DNA from: Thiospirochaeta perfilievii
GTDB lineage: Bacteria > Spirochaetota > Spirochaetia > DSM-2461
DNA length: 64,000 bases
Assembly (NCBI RefSeq): GCF_008329945.1
Contig: NZ_CP035807.1
Coordinates: forward strand, 1,612,001 to 1,676,000
Direction: 5' to 3'
The notes under the pieces were generated by a model. That model saw only the letters and a list, made by a program, of their open reading frames with translations, was not told where the DNA came from and did no database searches. The position numbers were made by a program, and so were the translations under genes. This document shows positions 28,421 to 39,282 of this stretch, one piece after another; the first letter of the stretch is position 1; each line of letters opens with the position of its first letter.

Positions 28421-29581
28421 ATGCCGAACTACCTTTATAAGTTAATTTTAGTTGATGATGAAGAGTTATTATTAAAATCGCTAGTTAGGGAGCTTACTCC
28501 TTGGTCTAAAGAGAACAGAGTAGAAATTATAACCTTTAATTCAGGTTATGACGCTTTAAAATATTTAAAAGAAAATAGTAAAACTGTTTTTTTGGTTATT
28601 TCAGACCTAAGAATGCCAACCCTAAGTGGGACAGACTTCCTTCAAAACATAAATAGTCTATATCCTGAAATAAAACTTTTTTTATTAACAGCATACTCTG
28701 AAATACCTGCAATACAGTCAGCAATAAAATCCTCTATAAATAGATTATTATTAAAACCTTGGGATTCTGTCTCCCTTGAAAATGATGTAGATGAGGCTTT
28801 TAAATCTTACAAAACAGAGGAACAAAACAGAAAACTAAGGGAAGAATTAGCCCTAAATATAAAACTTGCTGGCGAGTTCCAAAGAAAATTATTACCAAAA
28901 ATTGAGTCTATAAAAGGAATCATGGACTTAGATATGGTCTACGAACCTGTAAACAAACTTCAGTGTGGTGGGGATTATTACGACTTCTGTAATGTGGAAG
29001 ATAATAGACAATTAATACTAATGGGTGATGTTACAGGACATGGGGTAAGACCTGCTTTTGTAACGGCAATGCTAAAAGTTCTTTGCTCAATGTATAGACC
29101 AAAACTAAATAGTAAAGATATCAGTCCAGGGGAGATTGTTTCATATTTTAACCAAGGATTATATAAATCACTAGGAGATATAAATGATATTCTTGCAACA
29201 CTAACAATTATTTTAATTGATCATAAAAATAAAAAATTAACCTTTTCAGGGGCAGGTCAGCTACCAATCTATATTTTAAGAAGTGACAAGTTAATTTTAT
29301 TAGATAGTGATGAAGTTGCTATGGGTTTTGTTCATGATATTGAGTATAAGGATACAACTGTTGATTTAGAAACGGGAGATTTAATTATAATGTTTACTGA
29401 TGGTTTAATTGAATCAGAATCTACTAAAACTGTAATAGATAAGGATCGAATTAGAAGTATGCTTCTGACCCTAGACCTAACCTCTTCTCCTGCACTAAAA
29501 ATAAAAGAGGCATTTAAAACCCTTCTTGGGGATAAAGAGTTCGCAGATGACGTAACTTTAATAACTTCTAGGATATTATAG
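28421..29581 (+). CDS. Response regulator with PP2C/SpoIIE-type phosphatase output
   Basis: A 386-residue protein. The receiver (1-125) has VDDEE, the acceptor Asp62 in SDLRMPTLSG, LTAYS and LLKPW. A helical linker leads to an RsbU-like PPM phosphatase domain (about 150-386) with GGDYYD, LMGDVTGHGVRPA and IMFTDGLIES, the metal-binding aspartate motifs. Such proteins dephosphorylate anti-sigma-factor antagonists or second-messenger partners. It is divergent from the 7TM histidine kinase, its likely partner. No anti-sigma antagonist gene is nearby. Confidence 0.93.
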   Translation: MPNYLYKLILVDDEELLLKSLVRELTPWSKENRVEIITFNSGYDALKYLKENSKTVFLVISDLRMPTLSGTDFLQNINSLYPEIKLFLLTAYSEIPAIQSAIKSSINRLLLKPWDSVSLENDVDEAFKSYKTEEQNRKLREELALNIKLAGEFQRKLLPKIESIKGIMDLDMVYEPVNKLQCGGDYYDFCNVEDNRQLILMGDVTGHGVRPAFVTAMLKVLCSMYRPKLNSKDISPGEIVSYFNQGLYKSLGDINDILATLTIILIDHKNKKLTFSGAGQLPIYILRSDKLILLDSDEVAMGFVHDIEYKDTTVDLETGDLIIMFTDGLIESESTKTVIDKDRIRSMLLTLDLTSSPALKIKEAFKTLLGDKEFADDVTLITSRIL

Positions 29582-29699
29582 TTTTATTCTAATTGAACCT
29601 AGTTAAAAGATAATCTATAATTCCTGTTATGAATAAAATTAAAATAAATGATGACCCTGACCCCTTATCGAGTACCCTACATAAAATAGGAGAGCTACA

Positions 29700-30929
29700 A
29701 TGGACATAATAGCCCTAGTTGTTCTACTAATTCTATCCGGATTTTTTTCAGGAACAGAGACAGCTTTTACGTCCCTATCCCTATCATCAATACATAGCAT
29801 AATTAAAAGAAATAAAAAACGTGGACATAAAATAGAGAGGCTAGTTAACCATCCACAAATTTTATTAACTACTATCCTAATTGGAAACAACATTGTAAAC
29901 ATTGGTGCTACAACACTAACAACAACAATAGTTATAAATAGATTTGGAAATTTCTATATTGGATTCGCCAGTGGAATATTAGTCCTATTTATTCTGATTT
30001 TTGGAGAAGTAACTCCTAAACAGATAGCAATGGGTAAAAATGAGTTTATCTGCTACCACACTGTTAACTATATATTAGTCATATCAATAATATTTAGACC
30101 TCTAATATTTTTTATTACAATTATAAGTAACTTTATATCTGGTTTTTTTGTTAAATCCTCCCATAAAGAGATTACAGAAGAGGGATTATTAAACCTAGTC
30201 GAAGCAGGAAGTAAAATGGGAGTTGTGGAAGACTACGAGTCCCAAATGGTTAAAGATGTTTTTAGAATTAATGATACTCCCATTCATGGAATAATGACCC
30301 ATCGAAAGGATGTTGTTAGATTTGATGGAAACTTAACAACAGATGAGATCTTCCCTGTTTTATTAGAAGAAGGTCTCTCTAGAATCCCAGTCTACGAAGA
30401 TAGTGATGAAAACATAATTGGAATAATTCTATTTAAAGATATTGTAAAACTAACTGGAGAGGAGAGATGTAGACCTATTAAGGATTTCTCTCACAAGCCT
30501 ATATTTGTTCCTGGAAGCAATAAAGTTAATGAGCTTTTTATTAAATTTAAGATAGAGAAACTAAATATTGCAATTGTTCTAGATGAGTATGGAGGTCTAG
30601 ACGGAATTGTTACAAGGGAAGACATTTTAGAAGAGATCTTTGGGGAGATGTATGATGAAAATGAAACATTTGAAGAGGCTCCAATTATAAAACTAAACAA
30701 TAAGACATGGAAGGTTGCTGGTGACTCATCATTTTATGACATTGAAGACATTATTGGTTTATCAATACCCCATGATCTTGGAACACAGACCATAAATGGA
30801 TATTTAACAGAACTTTTAGGCAACTTTCCTAGCCCAGGCACCTCTATTGAGACAGAGGAGGGGCATTGGTCTATAGAAAAAGTAGAAAGTAACTGTATTT
30901 CATCCCTTATTTTTGTGAAAAAGGATTAA
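29700..30929 (+). CDS. CNNM/HlyC-CorC family membrane protein (DUF21, two CBS, CorC_HlyC domains)
   Basis: A 409-residue protein. The N-terminal DUF21 membrane domain starts LVVLLILSGFFSGTETAFTS with LIGNNIVNIGATTL and FGEVTPKQIAMG. A CBS pair (about 190-310) includes GIMTHRKDVV, SRIPVYEDSDENIIGIILF and DEYGGLDGIVTREDILEEI. The C-terminal CorC_HlyC domain follows. Family members are linked to magnesium or cobalt export; old names call them hemolysins. The specific ion is not visible from sequence. Confidence 0.92.
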   Translation: MDIIALVVLLILSGFFSGTETAFTSLSLSSIHSIIKRNKKRGHKIERLVNHPQILLTTILIGNNIVNIGATTLTTTIVINRFGNFYIGFASGILVLFILIFGEVTPKQIAMGKNEFICYHTVNYILVISIIFRPLIFFITIISNFISGFFVKSSHKEITEEGLLNLVEAGSKMGVVEDYESQMVKDVFRINDTPIHGIMTHRKDVVRFDGNLTTDEIFPVLLEEGLSRIPVYEDSDENIIGIILFKDIVKLTGEERCRPIKDFSHKPIFVPGSNKVNELFIKFKIEKLNIAIVLDEYGGLDGIVTREDILEEIFGEMYDENETFEEAPIIKLNNKTWKVAGDSSFYDIEDIIGLSIPHDLGTQTINGYLTELLGNFPSPGTSIETEEGHWSIEKVESNCISSLIFVKKD

Positions 30930-31052
30930 TAAAAAGAGATAAATAAAGTAATAAAAATTGACGAAAGCCTCTCTATAATGGTACTTTAATGAAGTATGTC
31001 ACTATAAACTTACGGAAGTATTGTGGCACAAAAGAAGAGAGGTAATTATATA

Positions 31053-32798
31053 ATGAGAATGAGTCAGCTATTTTCTAGGACTTTAAGACCTACAGGAAAA
31101 GATGAGACAGCAAGTGCCGAATATTTAATTCGAGCAGGTTTTATACGACAACTTGCAGCGGGGATTTATAGTTATCTACCTATTGCTCAACGAACAATTA
31201 ATAAGATTGAGAATATTATACGGGAAGAGATGGATAGAATTGGTGGTCAAGAGATTACGATGCCTGTTGTACATCCTGCAGACCACTGGAAAGAGACAAA
31301 CAGATTCTATGAAATAGATAAAGAGTTAACTAAATTCAGCGATCGATGGGGTAGAGATATGGTATTAGCCATGACCCATGAAGAGATTGCAACATCATTA
31401 ATTAAAAGTGAAATTATATCATATAAACAACTCCCACAAACCATTTATCAGATCCAGACAAAGTGGAGGGATGACGCTAGACCAAGGGCTGGACTTATTA
31501 GAGTAAGAGAGTTCACCATGAAGGATAGTTATAGTGCTGCTGCTAACTGGGAGCAACTAGATGACCAGTACCAAGAACACTTTCATGCTTATTTTAAAAT
31601 GTTTAATAGATGTGGACTTCCTGTAATTACGGTTCAATCAGATATGGGAATGATGGGTGGTAAAATGGCCCATGAGTATATGTACCTAACTCCTATGGGA
31701 GAGGATAGTTTAGTAACCTGTGATTGTGGATATACAGCAAATAGAGAGGTTGCAATTTTTAAGAAGGAGTTCTTCCCTAAACAGGAAGAGGTTGAACTAA
31801 AAGAGATTGAAACCCCAGGAACTAAAAGTATTGAGGATTTGTGTTCATTCTTAAGTGTTGAGACAAAGGATACAGCAAAGGCTGTATTTTATGTTGGAAC
31901 ATTCCAAGACGGAGAGTCTGAAGTTGACAAATTTGTAATAGCCCTAATTAGGGGGGACCTACTAGTTAATGAGACAAAAATACAAAACACAATAAAAGCT
32001 AAGGCATTAAGACCAGCAGCTGATGATGAAATATTAGAGGCTGGATCAGTTCCTGGTTATGGATCATCTATTGGAATTAAAAATGCGGTTGTTGTAGTTG
32101 ATGAAACAATTCAAAAAAATAGAAACTATATTGCTGGGGCAAATAGAGAGAATTTCCATGTAAGTGGTGTTAGACTAGGTAGAGATTTTACACCTAATTT
32201 TATTGGGGATATATCTAATGCAGAAGAGGGTGTTTTATGTTCATCATGTGGAAAACAGCTAAACTTCTCTAGAGGTGTAGAGGTTGGTAATATATTTAAG
32301 TTAGGAACTAAATACTCTGAGTCAATTGGTGCAACATTTAACGATATTGATGGAAAAGAAAAACCAGTAATTATGGGTTCCTACGGGATTGGAGTTGGTA
32401 GACTTTTAGCAAGTATAGTAGAAGAGCACCACGATGATGATGGAATAATTTGGCCAATGGCTGTTGCGCCTTACCATATACACCTGATCAACTTAAGTAA
32501 AAGTTCTCCAAAAGCCGAGGAGCTTTATAAAGAGTTTATGGATAACGGTTTTGAAGTTCTATTTGATGACAGGAAAAAAGAGAGAGCTGGTGTTAAATTT
32601 AAAGATGCAGACCTTATTGGGATCCCTTTACGAGTAATTGTAGGGGATAAAACACTGGAAAACAGTGAGGTAGAGTTTAAAACTAGGTGTGGTAATGAAA
32701 ATAGAAATATTAAATTAGATGACCTTTTAGATACTCTTAAAAATAAGAGATCTGAACTTCTTAAAAAAGAAACCCTTGATACAAAGGGAACATTATAA
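31053..32798 (+). CDS. proS: Prolyl-tRNA synthetase (bacterial type)
   Basis: A class II synthetase of about 581 residues from the ATG at 31053 (MRMSQLFSRTLRPTGKD). An in-frame GTG at 31023 would add ten residues, but AGAGAGGT lies about 8 bases before the ATG, so the ATG is preferred. Motif 2 reads KWRDDARPRAGLIRVREFTMKD and motif 3 GSYGIGVGRLLA. The central insertion between motifs 2 and 3 is the YbaK-like editing domain of bacterial-type ProRS. The gene ends in a strong intrinsic terminator. Confidence 0.97.
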   Translation: MRMSQLFSRTLRPTGKDETASAEYLIRAGFIRQLAAGIYSYLPIAQRTINKIENIIREEMDRIGGQEITMPVVHPADHWKETNRFYEIDKELTKFSDRWGRDMVLAMTHEEIATSLIKSEIISYKQLPQTIYQIQTKWRDDARPRAGLIRVREFTMKDSYSAAANWEQLDDQYQEHFHAYFKMFNRCGLPVITVQSDMGMMGGKMAHEYMYLTPMGEDSLVTCDCGYTANREVAIFKKEFFPKQEEVELKEIETPGTKSIEDLCSFLSVETKDTAKAVFYVGTFQDGESEVDKFVIALIRGDLLVNETKIQNTIKAKALRPAADDEILEAGSVPGYGSSIGIKNAVVVVDETIQKNRNYIAGANRENFHVSGVRLGRDFTPNFIGDISNAEEGVLCSSCGKQLNFSRGVEVGNIFKLGTKYSESIGATFNDIDGKEKPVIMGSYGIGVGRLLASIVEEHHDDDGIIWPMAVAPYHIHLINLSKSSPKAEELYKEFMDNGFEVLFDDRKKERAGVKFKDADLIGIPLRVIVGDKTLENSEVEFKTRCGNENRNIKLDDLLDTLKNKRSELLKKETLDTKGTL

Positions 32799-32803
32799 AA
32801 TAG

Positions 32804-32832
32804 AAAGCACCCTTAATTGGGTGCTTTTTTTT
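32804..32832. terminator. Intrinsic terminator after proS, shared with nifU
   Basis: AAAGCACCC (32804-32812), a 6-base loop, GGGTGCTTT (32819-32827) and a run of T. The A-run before the stem allows it to act for the converging nifU transcript as well. Confidence 0.9.
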
Positions 32833-33781
32833 AAACCATTCTTACTGTTATGTCTTCATCTAACTCTCTTAAAGCTGACTGAATAAACTGGAGGGTTCCA
32901 GTACCTGAAGATGCACATCCGGCACATGCTCCCTGATATTTTATAGAAACCAATGTATAATCAGGATCAAAATAGATATCATCAATCTCTACATTTCCAC
33001 CATCTCTAACTAAAAGAGGTCTAATTTCACCATCAAAAACCTTCTCTAAGGCTAGTGTTTTTTTATAATTACTCATAGAAGCGTAGCTCTCTTCTCCACC
33101 CTTCTCCTTAGCCATCTCTGCTAAAGTATCCCTTAAAATATCAACAAGATAGTGTTCTTTTTTCTCATGTCCACCAGGTTTGATACAAGATTTACAAAAT
33201 GCTCCTGCCTTTGTATATTGGGTAATCTCCTCTACTGTAGTTAAATTATTAATTCTAATTGCATCTTTTATTGTACTCATACTTACCCTAGCACACTCAC
33301 ATACAATCTCTTGGTCTTCAAGAGTAGCAAACTCCACACCCTTATAGTTAGCAGCAGCCTGTTTAATTACATCGTATGCCATAACACTACAGTGCATTTT
33401 TTGTGGAGGAACTGCAGGAATATCAGGGTTATCCCTCATGGCAAACTCAACATCTATATTAGTTATTTTTAGAGCCTCATCAACGGTTTTTCCTAGGCAT
33501 AATTCCGCCATTGTATCGCTGGAAGCTATTGCAGTTCCGCAACCAAAACTCTTAAATTTAGACGAGATAATAACATCTGTATCTTCATTTACAATCCAAA
33601 ACAACCTAACAGCATCACCACAAGACTCTGCACCAAAATCCGCAACAATAAGTTTTCCACCCATCTGCTTAGCATCTTCTTCTGTTAACGATCCCATATG
33701 CTTTGGATTATTCATCCTATCAGAAACAATATCTGAGTAGTTGTCCCAAAGTGAACCACCTACTAAACTATTTTTTGCCAT
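32831..33781 (-). CDS. nifU: NifU-type iron-sulfur cluster scaffold (three domains)
   Basis: A 316-residue full-length NifU. The IscU-like domain has the three scaffold cysteines (C54 in AESCGD, C81 in FGCGTA, C131 in MHCSV). A central BFD-like [2Fe-2S] domain has CECARVS and FCKSCIKPGG. The C-terminal Nfu domain has GACAGCASS, the CxxC that carries a cluster. It lies one base after nifS in one operon, so this pair is probably the organism's general FeS assembly system; no nitrogenase genes are near. Confidence 0.95.
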   Translation of the reverse strand: MAKNSLVGGSLWDNYSDIVSDRMNNPKHMGSLTEEDAKQMGGKLIVADFGAESCGDAVRLFWIVNEDTDVIISSKFKSFGCGTAIASSDTMAELCLGKTVDEALKITNIDVEFAMRDNPDIPAVPPQKMHCSVMAYDVIKQAAANYKGVEFATLEDQEIVCECARVSMSTIKDAIRINNLTTVEEITQYTKAGAFCKSCIKPGGHEKKEHYLVDILRDTLAEMAKEKGGEESYASMSNYKKTLALEKVFDGEIRPLLVRDGGNVEIDDIYFDPDYTLVSIKYQGACAGCASSGTGTLQFIQSALRELDEDITVRMV

Positions 33782-33782
33782 A

Positions 33783-34973
<1,191 letters not shown>

Positions 34974-35108
34974 TTACATATCTAATTCGGACTAATTTAG
35001 TCCTATTTAATTTTCTATATTTTAATAATAATAATAAAAAGAGCATTGGGCAACTACCTTATATTTTAAATAGTTAACAAAGTGAAATAAAAATGATATT
35101 CTCTACTT

Positions 35109-36884
35109 ATGAAAGATATGCAGAGAACCGTAACATGCGGTGAACTTAGAAAAGAGTATGATGGAAAAGAGATTATATTAAACGGATGGGTTCATAAAAA
35201 TAGAAACCATGGTGGAGTACACTTTATAAATCTTAGGGATAAATATGGTATTACTCAGGTTGTTATTGATGAGGATGCAACTCAAGACCTTATAGATATT
35301 GCGTCGGATCTTAAGTTTGAATACTGTGTTGCCATAAGAGGAACTGTTAGAAAAAGACCAGAATCTATGGTTAATCCAGATATGAAAACTGGAGAAATTG
35401 AAGTTTCTGCAAAAGAGATTAGCATTTTAAACAAGTGTGAAACCCTACCTTTTATGATAGAAGATGAATCTAAAGCAAATGAAACACTACGTTTAAAATA
35501 TAGATACCTGGATTTAAGATCTACAGGAATGCAAAACAGAATAAAATTAAGAAGTGATGTAGCCTATGCAACTAGAGAGTTTTTAAATGGCCAAGGGTTT
35601 ATGGAAATTGAGACCCCAACACTTATTAAAGCAACTCCCGAGGGAGCTAGAGACTTTTTAGTACCTTCCAGGGTTCACCCAGGAAAGTTTTTTGCCCTAC
35701 CACAATCACCACAACTATATAAGCAGATATTAATGGTATCGAACTTTGATAAATACTTCCAAGTAGCAAGATGTTATAGGGATGAGGATGCAAGGGGGGA
35801 TAGACAACTTGAATTTACTCAGATTGATATTGAGCAAAGTTTTGTATCTGCTGATGATATATTTAAGATGACTGAGGGATTAATGTCCCATATATTCAAA
35901 AAAACTATGGATATTACACTCCCTGAAACATTCCAAAGATTAAGTTATATGGATGCAATGAATACCTACGGTAGTGATAAACCTGAACTACGTTTTGATA
36001 TGAAGCTCCAAGACTTCTCACAATTTGTTCCTGGATCTGATTTTGGAGTATTTAAATCTGTATTAGAGAGTGACGGAGCAGTAAGAGCTATTGTTGTTGA
36101 GGGTGTTGCACCTGATTATTCTAGAAAAAAAATTACAGAGTTAGAAGAGATTGCAAAGCAGTACGGAGCTAAAGGTCTTGCCTGGATGAAGGTTAAGACA
36201 GACTCTTTTGATGGAGGTGTTTCTAAATTTTACAACAATCAATATAAGGAGATCACTGAAGGTTTAGGAGCCAAGGAAAATGACCTTATCCTGCTTATGG
36301 GAGCTGACTGGAAAACTTCAGTAACTTCATTAGGTGCGGTTAGAAAGAAGTTAGGAGATGACTTAAACCTTTTTGATCCTAAATCATTCCACTTCTGTTG
36401 GATTGTAGACTTTCCACTTTTTGAAAAGAATGAGGCTGGGGAATGGGAAGCTTGTCACCACCTATTTAGTATGCCTCAGGACCAATATTTAGATTCAATG
36501 GAAGAGAATCCAGGGGAAGTAAAAGGAGACCTTTACGACCTTGTATTAAATGGTTACGAGTTAGCTTCGGGTTCTATTAGGGTTCATGATCCTGAAATAC
36601 AAAAGAGAATTTTCTCTATTGTTGGTATAAAAGAGGAAGAGGCTATGGAAAAATTTGGCTTCCTATTAGAGTCATTTAAATTTGGTGCTCCTCCCCATGG
36701 TGGTATTGCCCCTGGTTTAGACCGTCTAGTAATGATTATGGCTGGAGAGGACTCTATTAGAGAGGTGATTCCATTTCCTAAAAATGCCATGGCAATGTCT
36801 CCTATGGACAACTCCCCTGCGGAAGTTGAACCAGAACAGATAGAAGAGTTATCACTTAAAATAATTCTTCCAAAGGAAGATTAA
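35109..36884 (+). CDS. aspS: Aspartyl-tRNA synthetase (bacterial type)
   Basis: A 591-residue class II synthetase. An OB-fold anticodon domain (GWVHKNRNHGGVHFINLRD) comes first, then motif 1, motif 2 FQVARCYRDEDARGDRQLEF, the bacterial GAD insertion, and motif 3 GGIAPGLDRLVMIMAG. An ATG at 35109 is used; a second ATG three codons on is possible. An IS1182-like element begins 9 bases after the stop, and its left end provides a hairpin and T-run that can terminate aspS. Confidence 0.97.
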   Translation: MKDMQRTVTCGELRKEYDGKEIILNGWVHKNRNHGGVHFINLRDKYGITQVVIDEDATQDLIDIASDLKFEYCVAIRGTVRKRPESMVNPDMKTGEIEVSAKEISILNKCETLPFMIEDESKANETLRLKYRYLDLRSTGMQNRIKLRSDVAYATREFLNGQGFMEIETPTLIKATPEGARDFLVPSRVHPGKFFALPQSPQLYKQILMVSNFDKYFQVARCYRDEDARGDRQLEFTQIDIEQSFVSADDIFKMTEGLMSHIFKKTMDITLPETFQRLSYMDAMNTYGSDKPELRFDMKLQDFSQFVPGSDFGVFKSVLESDGAVRAIVVEGVAPDYSRKKITELEEIAKQYGAKGLAWMKVKTDSFDGGVSKFYNNQYKEITEGLGAKENDLILLMGADWKTSVTSLGAVRKKLGDDLNLFDPKSFHFCWIVDFPLFEKNEAGEWEACHHLFSMPQDQYLDSMEENPGEVKGDLYDLVLNGYELASGSIRVHDPEIQKRIFSIVGIKEEEAMEKFGFLLESFKFGAPPHGGIAPGLDRLVMIMAGEDSIREVIPFPKNAMAMSPMDNSPAEVEPEQIEELSLKIILPKED

Positions 36885-36894
36885 ATAAAAAAGG

Positions 36895-36937
36895 GGCTGT
36901 TGCAAAAGTCATTATGACTTTCAACAGCCTTTTTTTA
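36895..36937 (+). terminator. Terminator hairpin formed by the left end of the IS1182-like element
   Basis: GGCTGTTG (36895-36902) pairs with CAACAGCC (36922-36929), with an inner stem AAAGTCAT/ATGACTTT, then seven T. It would stop aspS transcripts from entering the transposase gene. The left inverted repeat of the element is half of this stem. Confidence 0.75.
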
Positions 36938-37037
36938 TTTATAAACGTGATTTTCAGTAGTTTTCAAAATAAAAGGGACCACAAAGTAGTCCCAACGTGC
37001 TAAAATTTGGTTGTTGACATCAAAAAGGAGCACGTAA

Positions 37038-38621
37038 ATGTATATTACAGACTTTTCCAATCATAAACAATCATATTTAGACTTAAATATTTCTATTCCA
37101 TTAAAAGTAACAGATCATGAAGCGGCACTAATGCTTATGTTACAGGGTCTAGATTATAGTAAATTTGAAAAACCTAAGAAAAAGTCTGGACGACCTCCTG
37201 CTGTGGATAGTTATACAATGATGCTGATACTTCTATATGCTCGAACACAGGGAAAGTATAGCTCTCGTGATACCGAGAAGTTATGCAAGAGAGATCTCTT
37301 TCTATTAAAAGTTCTTGATGGTAAAAAAGCTCCTGACCATTCAACCATAGATAGATTCATACAACAGCACTCAGATGCAATAGACAACCTTTTTTATCAG
37401 CAAATTAATCGTCTCGGATCTTTGGGAGAATTAACAAAAAATATAGTTTTCCAAGATGGAACCAAAATTGAGTCCAAAGCTAACAGATATACATTTATTT
37501 GGAAAAAATCTATTAAAAAGAACCTTCCTAAACTAATAAATCATATAGAAGAAATAATACATGAATCTGTAAACTTATATCCAATAGAATTAGAGAATAG
37601 TTCTCCCGAAGATGCTCTAAAAAGTATAATAGAGTATTTAATGGGAACTACTGATAACCTGAAGCCAAATAAAACAGGACGTGGTCATCGGATTACAGCG
37701 GAACAGAGAATATTTAGAGATACTAACATATATTTAAAGAAATTAGAGGATTATAAGAGTCAACTAGATGCTATGCCCGAGCGAAATAGTATGAGTAAAA
37801 CTGATCCCGATGCTACTTTTATGAGGATGAAAGAGGACCATATGCGGAATGGACAATTGAAACCTGCATATAATCTTCAGGTTCTAGTTGATGGAGGTTA
37901 TATTGTTGGAAACTACGCTAGTTCAGACAGAACTGATTATGCAACAATGATTCCAGCTATCGACCACATGCATGAAAGAATAGATTGGAAGTATAAAAAA
38001 TATTGTGCTGATAGTGGGTATGATTGTCAGCACAACCATGAGGCATTGGAAAAAAGGGACATTGAGTCATATATAAAGCCAATGAAATATGAACACTCAA
38101 AAAAGAGGAAAGTAAAATCAGACATTGGGCTAAAGGATAATATGACCTATGATAAGGACAATGATTGTTTCATCTGTTCTAGAGGTAAAAAGTTAGTTCT
38201 AAAACATCTGAAAGTTAAGAAGGATAAGTATGGTAATGAGCAAGTTACGCATGTATACAGATGTAAACGAGGGTGTAAAAGTTGCCTTGTAAAATCTGCC
38301 TGTATGAAAAAAAGTAAAGCAAAATATAAACAGGTACAGATAAATCATACTCTTGCAGAGTTTCAGAGAAAATCTACTGAAAGGATTTCTAGTCCCTTAG
38401 GTAAAGAGATAAGGGTTAACAGAAGTATTCAAGCTGAAGGAGCTTTTGCACAGATAAAAAATAACTGGTCATTTAAAAGGTTCTTAAGAAAAGGGATTAA
38501 AGGTATACATACAGATTGGAATCTGATGTGTATGTCTATGAATATTATTCACTTGGGTTATAGACTAGCAAGAAATGAACTTGGTATCCCATTTTACCAT
38601 ACCCTTGAAAATTCCGCTTAG
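37038..38621 (+). CDS. IS1182-family-like transposase
   Basis: A 527-residue DDE-type transposase, full length and uninterrupted. It has the N-terminal DUF772-like region (KKKSGRPPAVDSYTMMLILLYARTQ, then LDGKKAPDHSTIDRF), a DDE catalytic core with VFQDGTKIESKANRY and YCADSGYDCQHNHEA, and a cysteine-rich DUF1751-like region (FICSRGKK, CKRGCKSCLVKSAC). The last part reads INRSIQAEGAFAQIKNN-like, the conserved E region. GGAG precedes the ATG. Confidence 0.88.
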   Translation: MYITDFSNHKQSYLDLNISIPLKVTDHEAALMLMLQGLDYSKFEKPKKKSGRPPAVDSYTMMLILLYARTQGKYSSRDTEKLCKRDLFLLKVLDGKKAPDHSTIDRFIQQHSDAIDNLFYQQINRLGSLGELTKNIVFQDGTKIESKANRYTFIWKKSIKKNLPKLINHIEEIIHESVNLYPIELENSSPEDALKSIIEYLMGTTDNLKPNKTGRGHRITAEQRIFRDTNIYLKKLEDYKSQLDAMPERNSMSKTDPDATFMRMKEDHMRNGQLKPAYNLQVLVDGGYIVGNYASSDRTDYATMIPAIDHMHERIDWKYKKYCADSGYDCQHNHEALEKRDIESYIKPMKYEHSKKRKVKSDIGLKDNMTYDKDNDCFICSRGKKLVLKHLKVKKDKYGNEQVTHVYRCKRGCKSCLVKSACMKKSKAKYKQVQINHTLAEFQRKSTERISSPLGKEIRVNRSIQAEGAFAQIKNNWSFKRFLRKGIKGIHTDWNLMCMSMNIIHLGYRLARNELGIPFYHTLENSA

Positions 38622-38818
38622 ACTTTAGAGTTGATAACTATTATAAGTCGTCTCATTTTATTTGGTATTACAATCTAACTTTAAATTAAAAAGCTGTTAG
38701 AAGAGGATTTTCTTCCGTTTTTATACAATTTTTATCATAATTTATATTCTTTATGTTTATAAACAAAAAAGACTGTTACAAAATATTACTTTTGCAACAG
38801 CCCCTTTTTTTATTTAGT

Positions 38819-39280
38819 TTAAAGATTTTTTATTAAGTTTATCATCTCAATAACACCTAGGGCAGAATCAAATCCCTTATTCCCACCCTTTGTCCCTGCC
38901 CTCTCTATAGCTTGTTCAATACTATCTGTAGTTAATATTCCAAACATAACAGGGATATCACTATTTAGGCTAACATGGGATATCCCTTTTACAGCCTCAT
39001 TACAAACATAGTCATAATGGGAGGTATCCCCTCTAATAACCGCTCCTAAACATATAATCCCATCATACTTTTTAGTTTTGGCCATTTTTTGTGTAATTAA
39101 TGGAATTTCAAAGGCTCCGGGGACTCTAACAACATCAATATTATCTTTACTTCCTCCATGGCGAGTAATACAGTCTACTGCCCCCTCTAATAACCTCTCG
39201 GTAATAAAACTGTTAAACCTTGCTACAACAACTCCTATTTTTAACTCTTTTGCACTTAAATCGCCTCTTATCTCTCTCAC
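38819..39280 (-). CDS. ribH: 6,7-dimethyl-8-ribityllumazine synthase
   Basis: A 153-residue enzyme of the riboflavin pathway that condenses the pyrimidine intermediate with dihydroxybutanone phosphate. [44 protein letters not shown] and [19 protein letters not shown] are all characteristic. It is the last gene of the riboswitch-controlled rib operon, 2 bases after ribBA. The IS1182-like element lies just beyond its stop. Confidence 0.97.
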   Translation of the reverse strand: MREIRGDLSAKELKIGVVVARFNSFITERLLEGAVDCITRHGGSKDNIDVVRVPGAFEIPLITQKMAKTKKYDGIICLGAVIRGDTSHYDYVCNEAVKGISHVSLNSDIPVMFGILTTDSIEQAIERAGTKGGNKGFDSALGVIEMINLIKNL

Positions 39281-39282
39281 TG

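Larger units (their letters stand above)
36893..38804 (+). mobile_element. IS1182-family-like insertion sequence
   Basis: A 1,912-bp element bounded by inverted repeats GGGGCTGTTGCAAAAGT (36893-36909) and its exact complement at 38788-38804, with one transposase gene. It sits between the convergent aspS and rib operons. The A-run outside the left end and T-run outside the right end extend the symmetry (TAAATAAAAAA before GGGG on both sides, read inward), so a target duplication cannot be separated from the repeat. It appears intact. Confidence 0.85.

Noticed and set aside
29629-29709. A 26-codon ORF before the CNNM-type gene
   Set aside because: No ribosome site precedes it and a TATAAT lies only about 14 bases upstream, so it is probably untranslated leader.
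31023-31052. GTG start for proS, ten codons upstream
   Set aside because: A good ribosome site stands before the ATG at 31053, and MRMSQLFSRTLRPT is the usual ProRS start.
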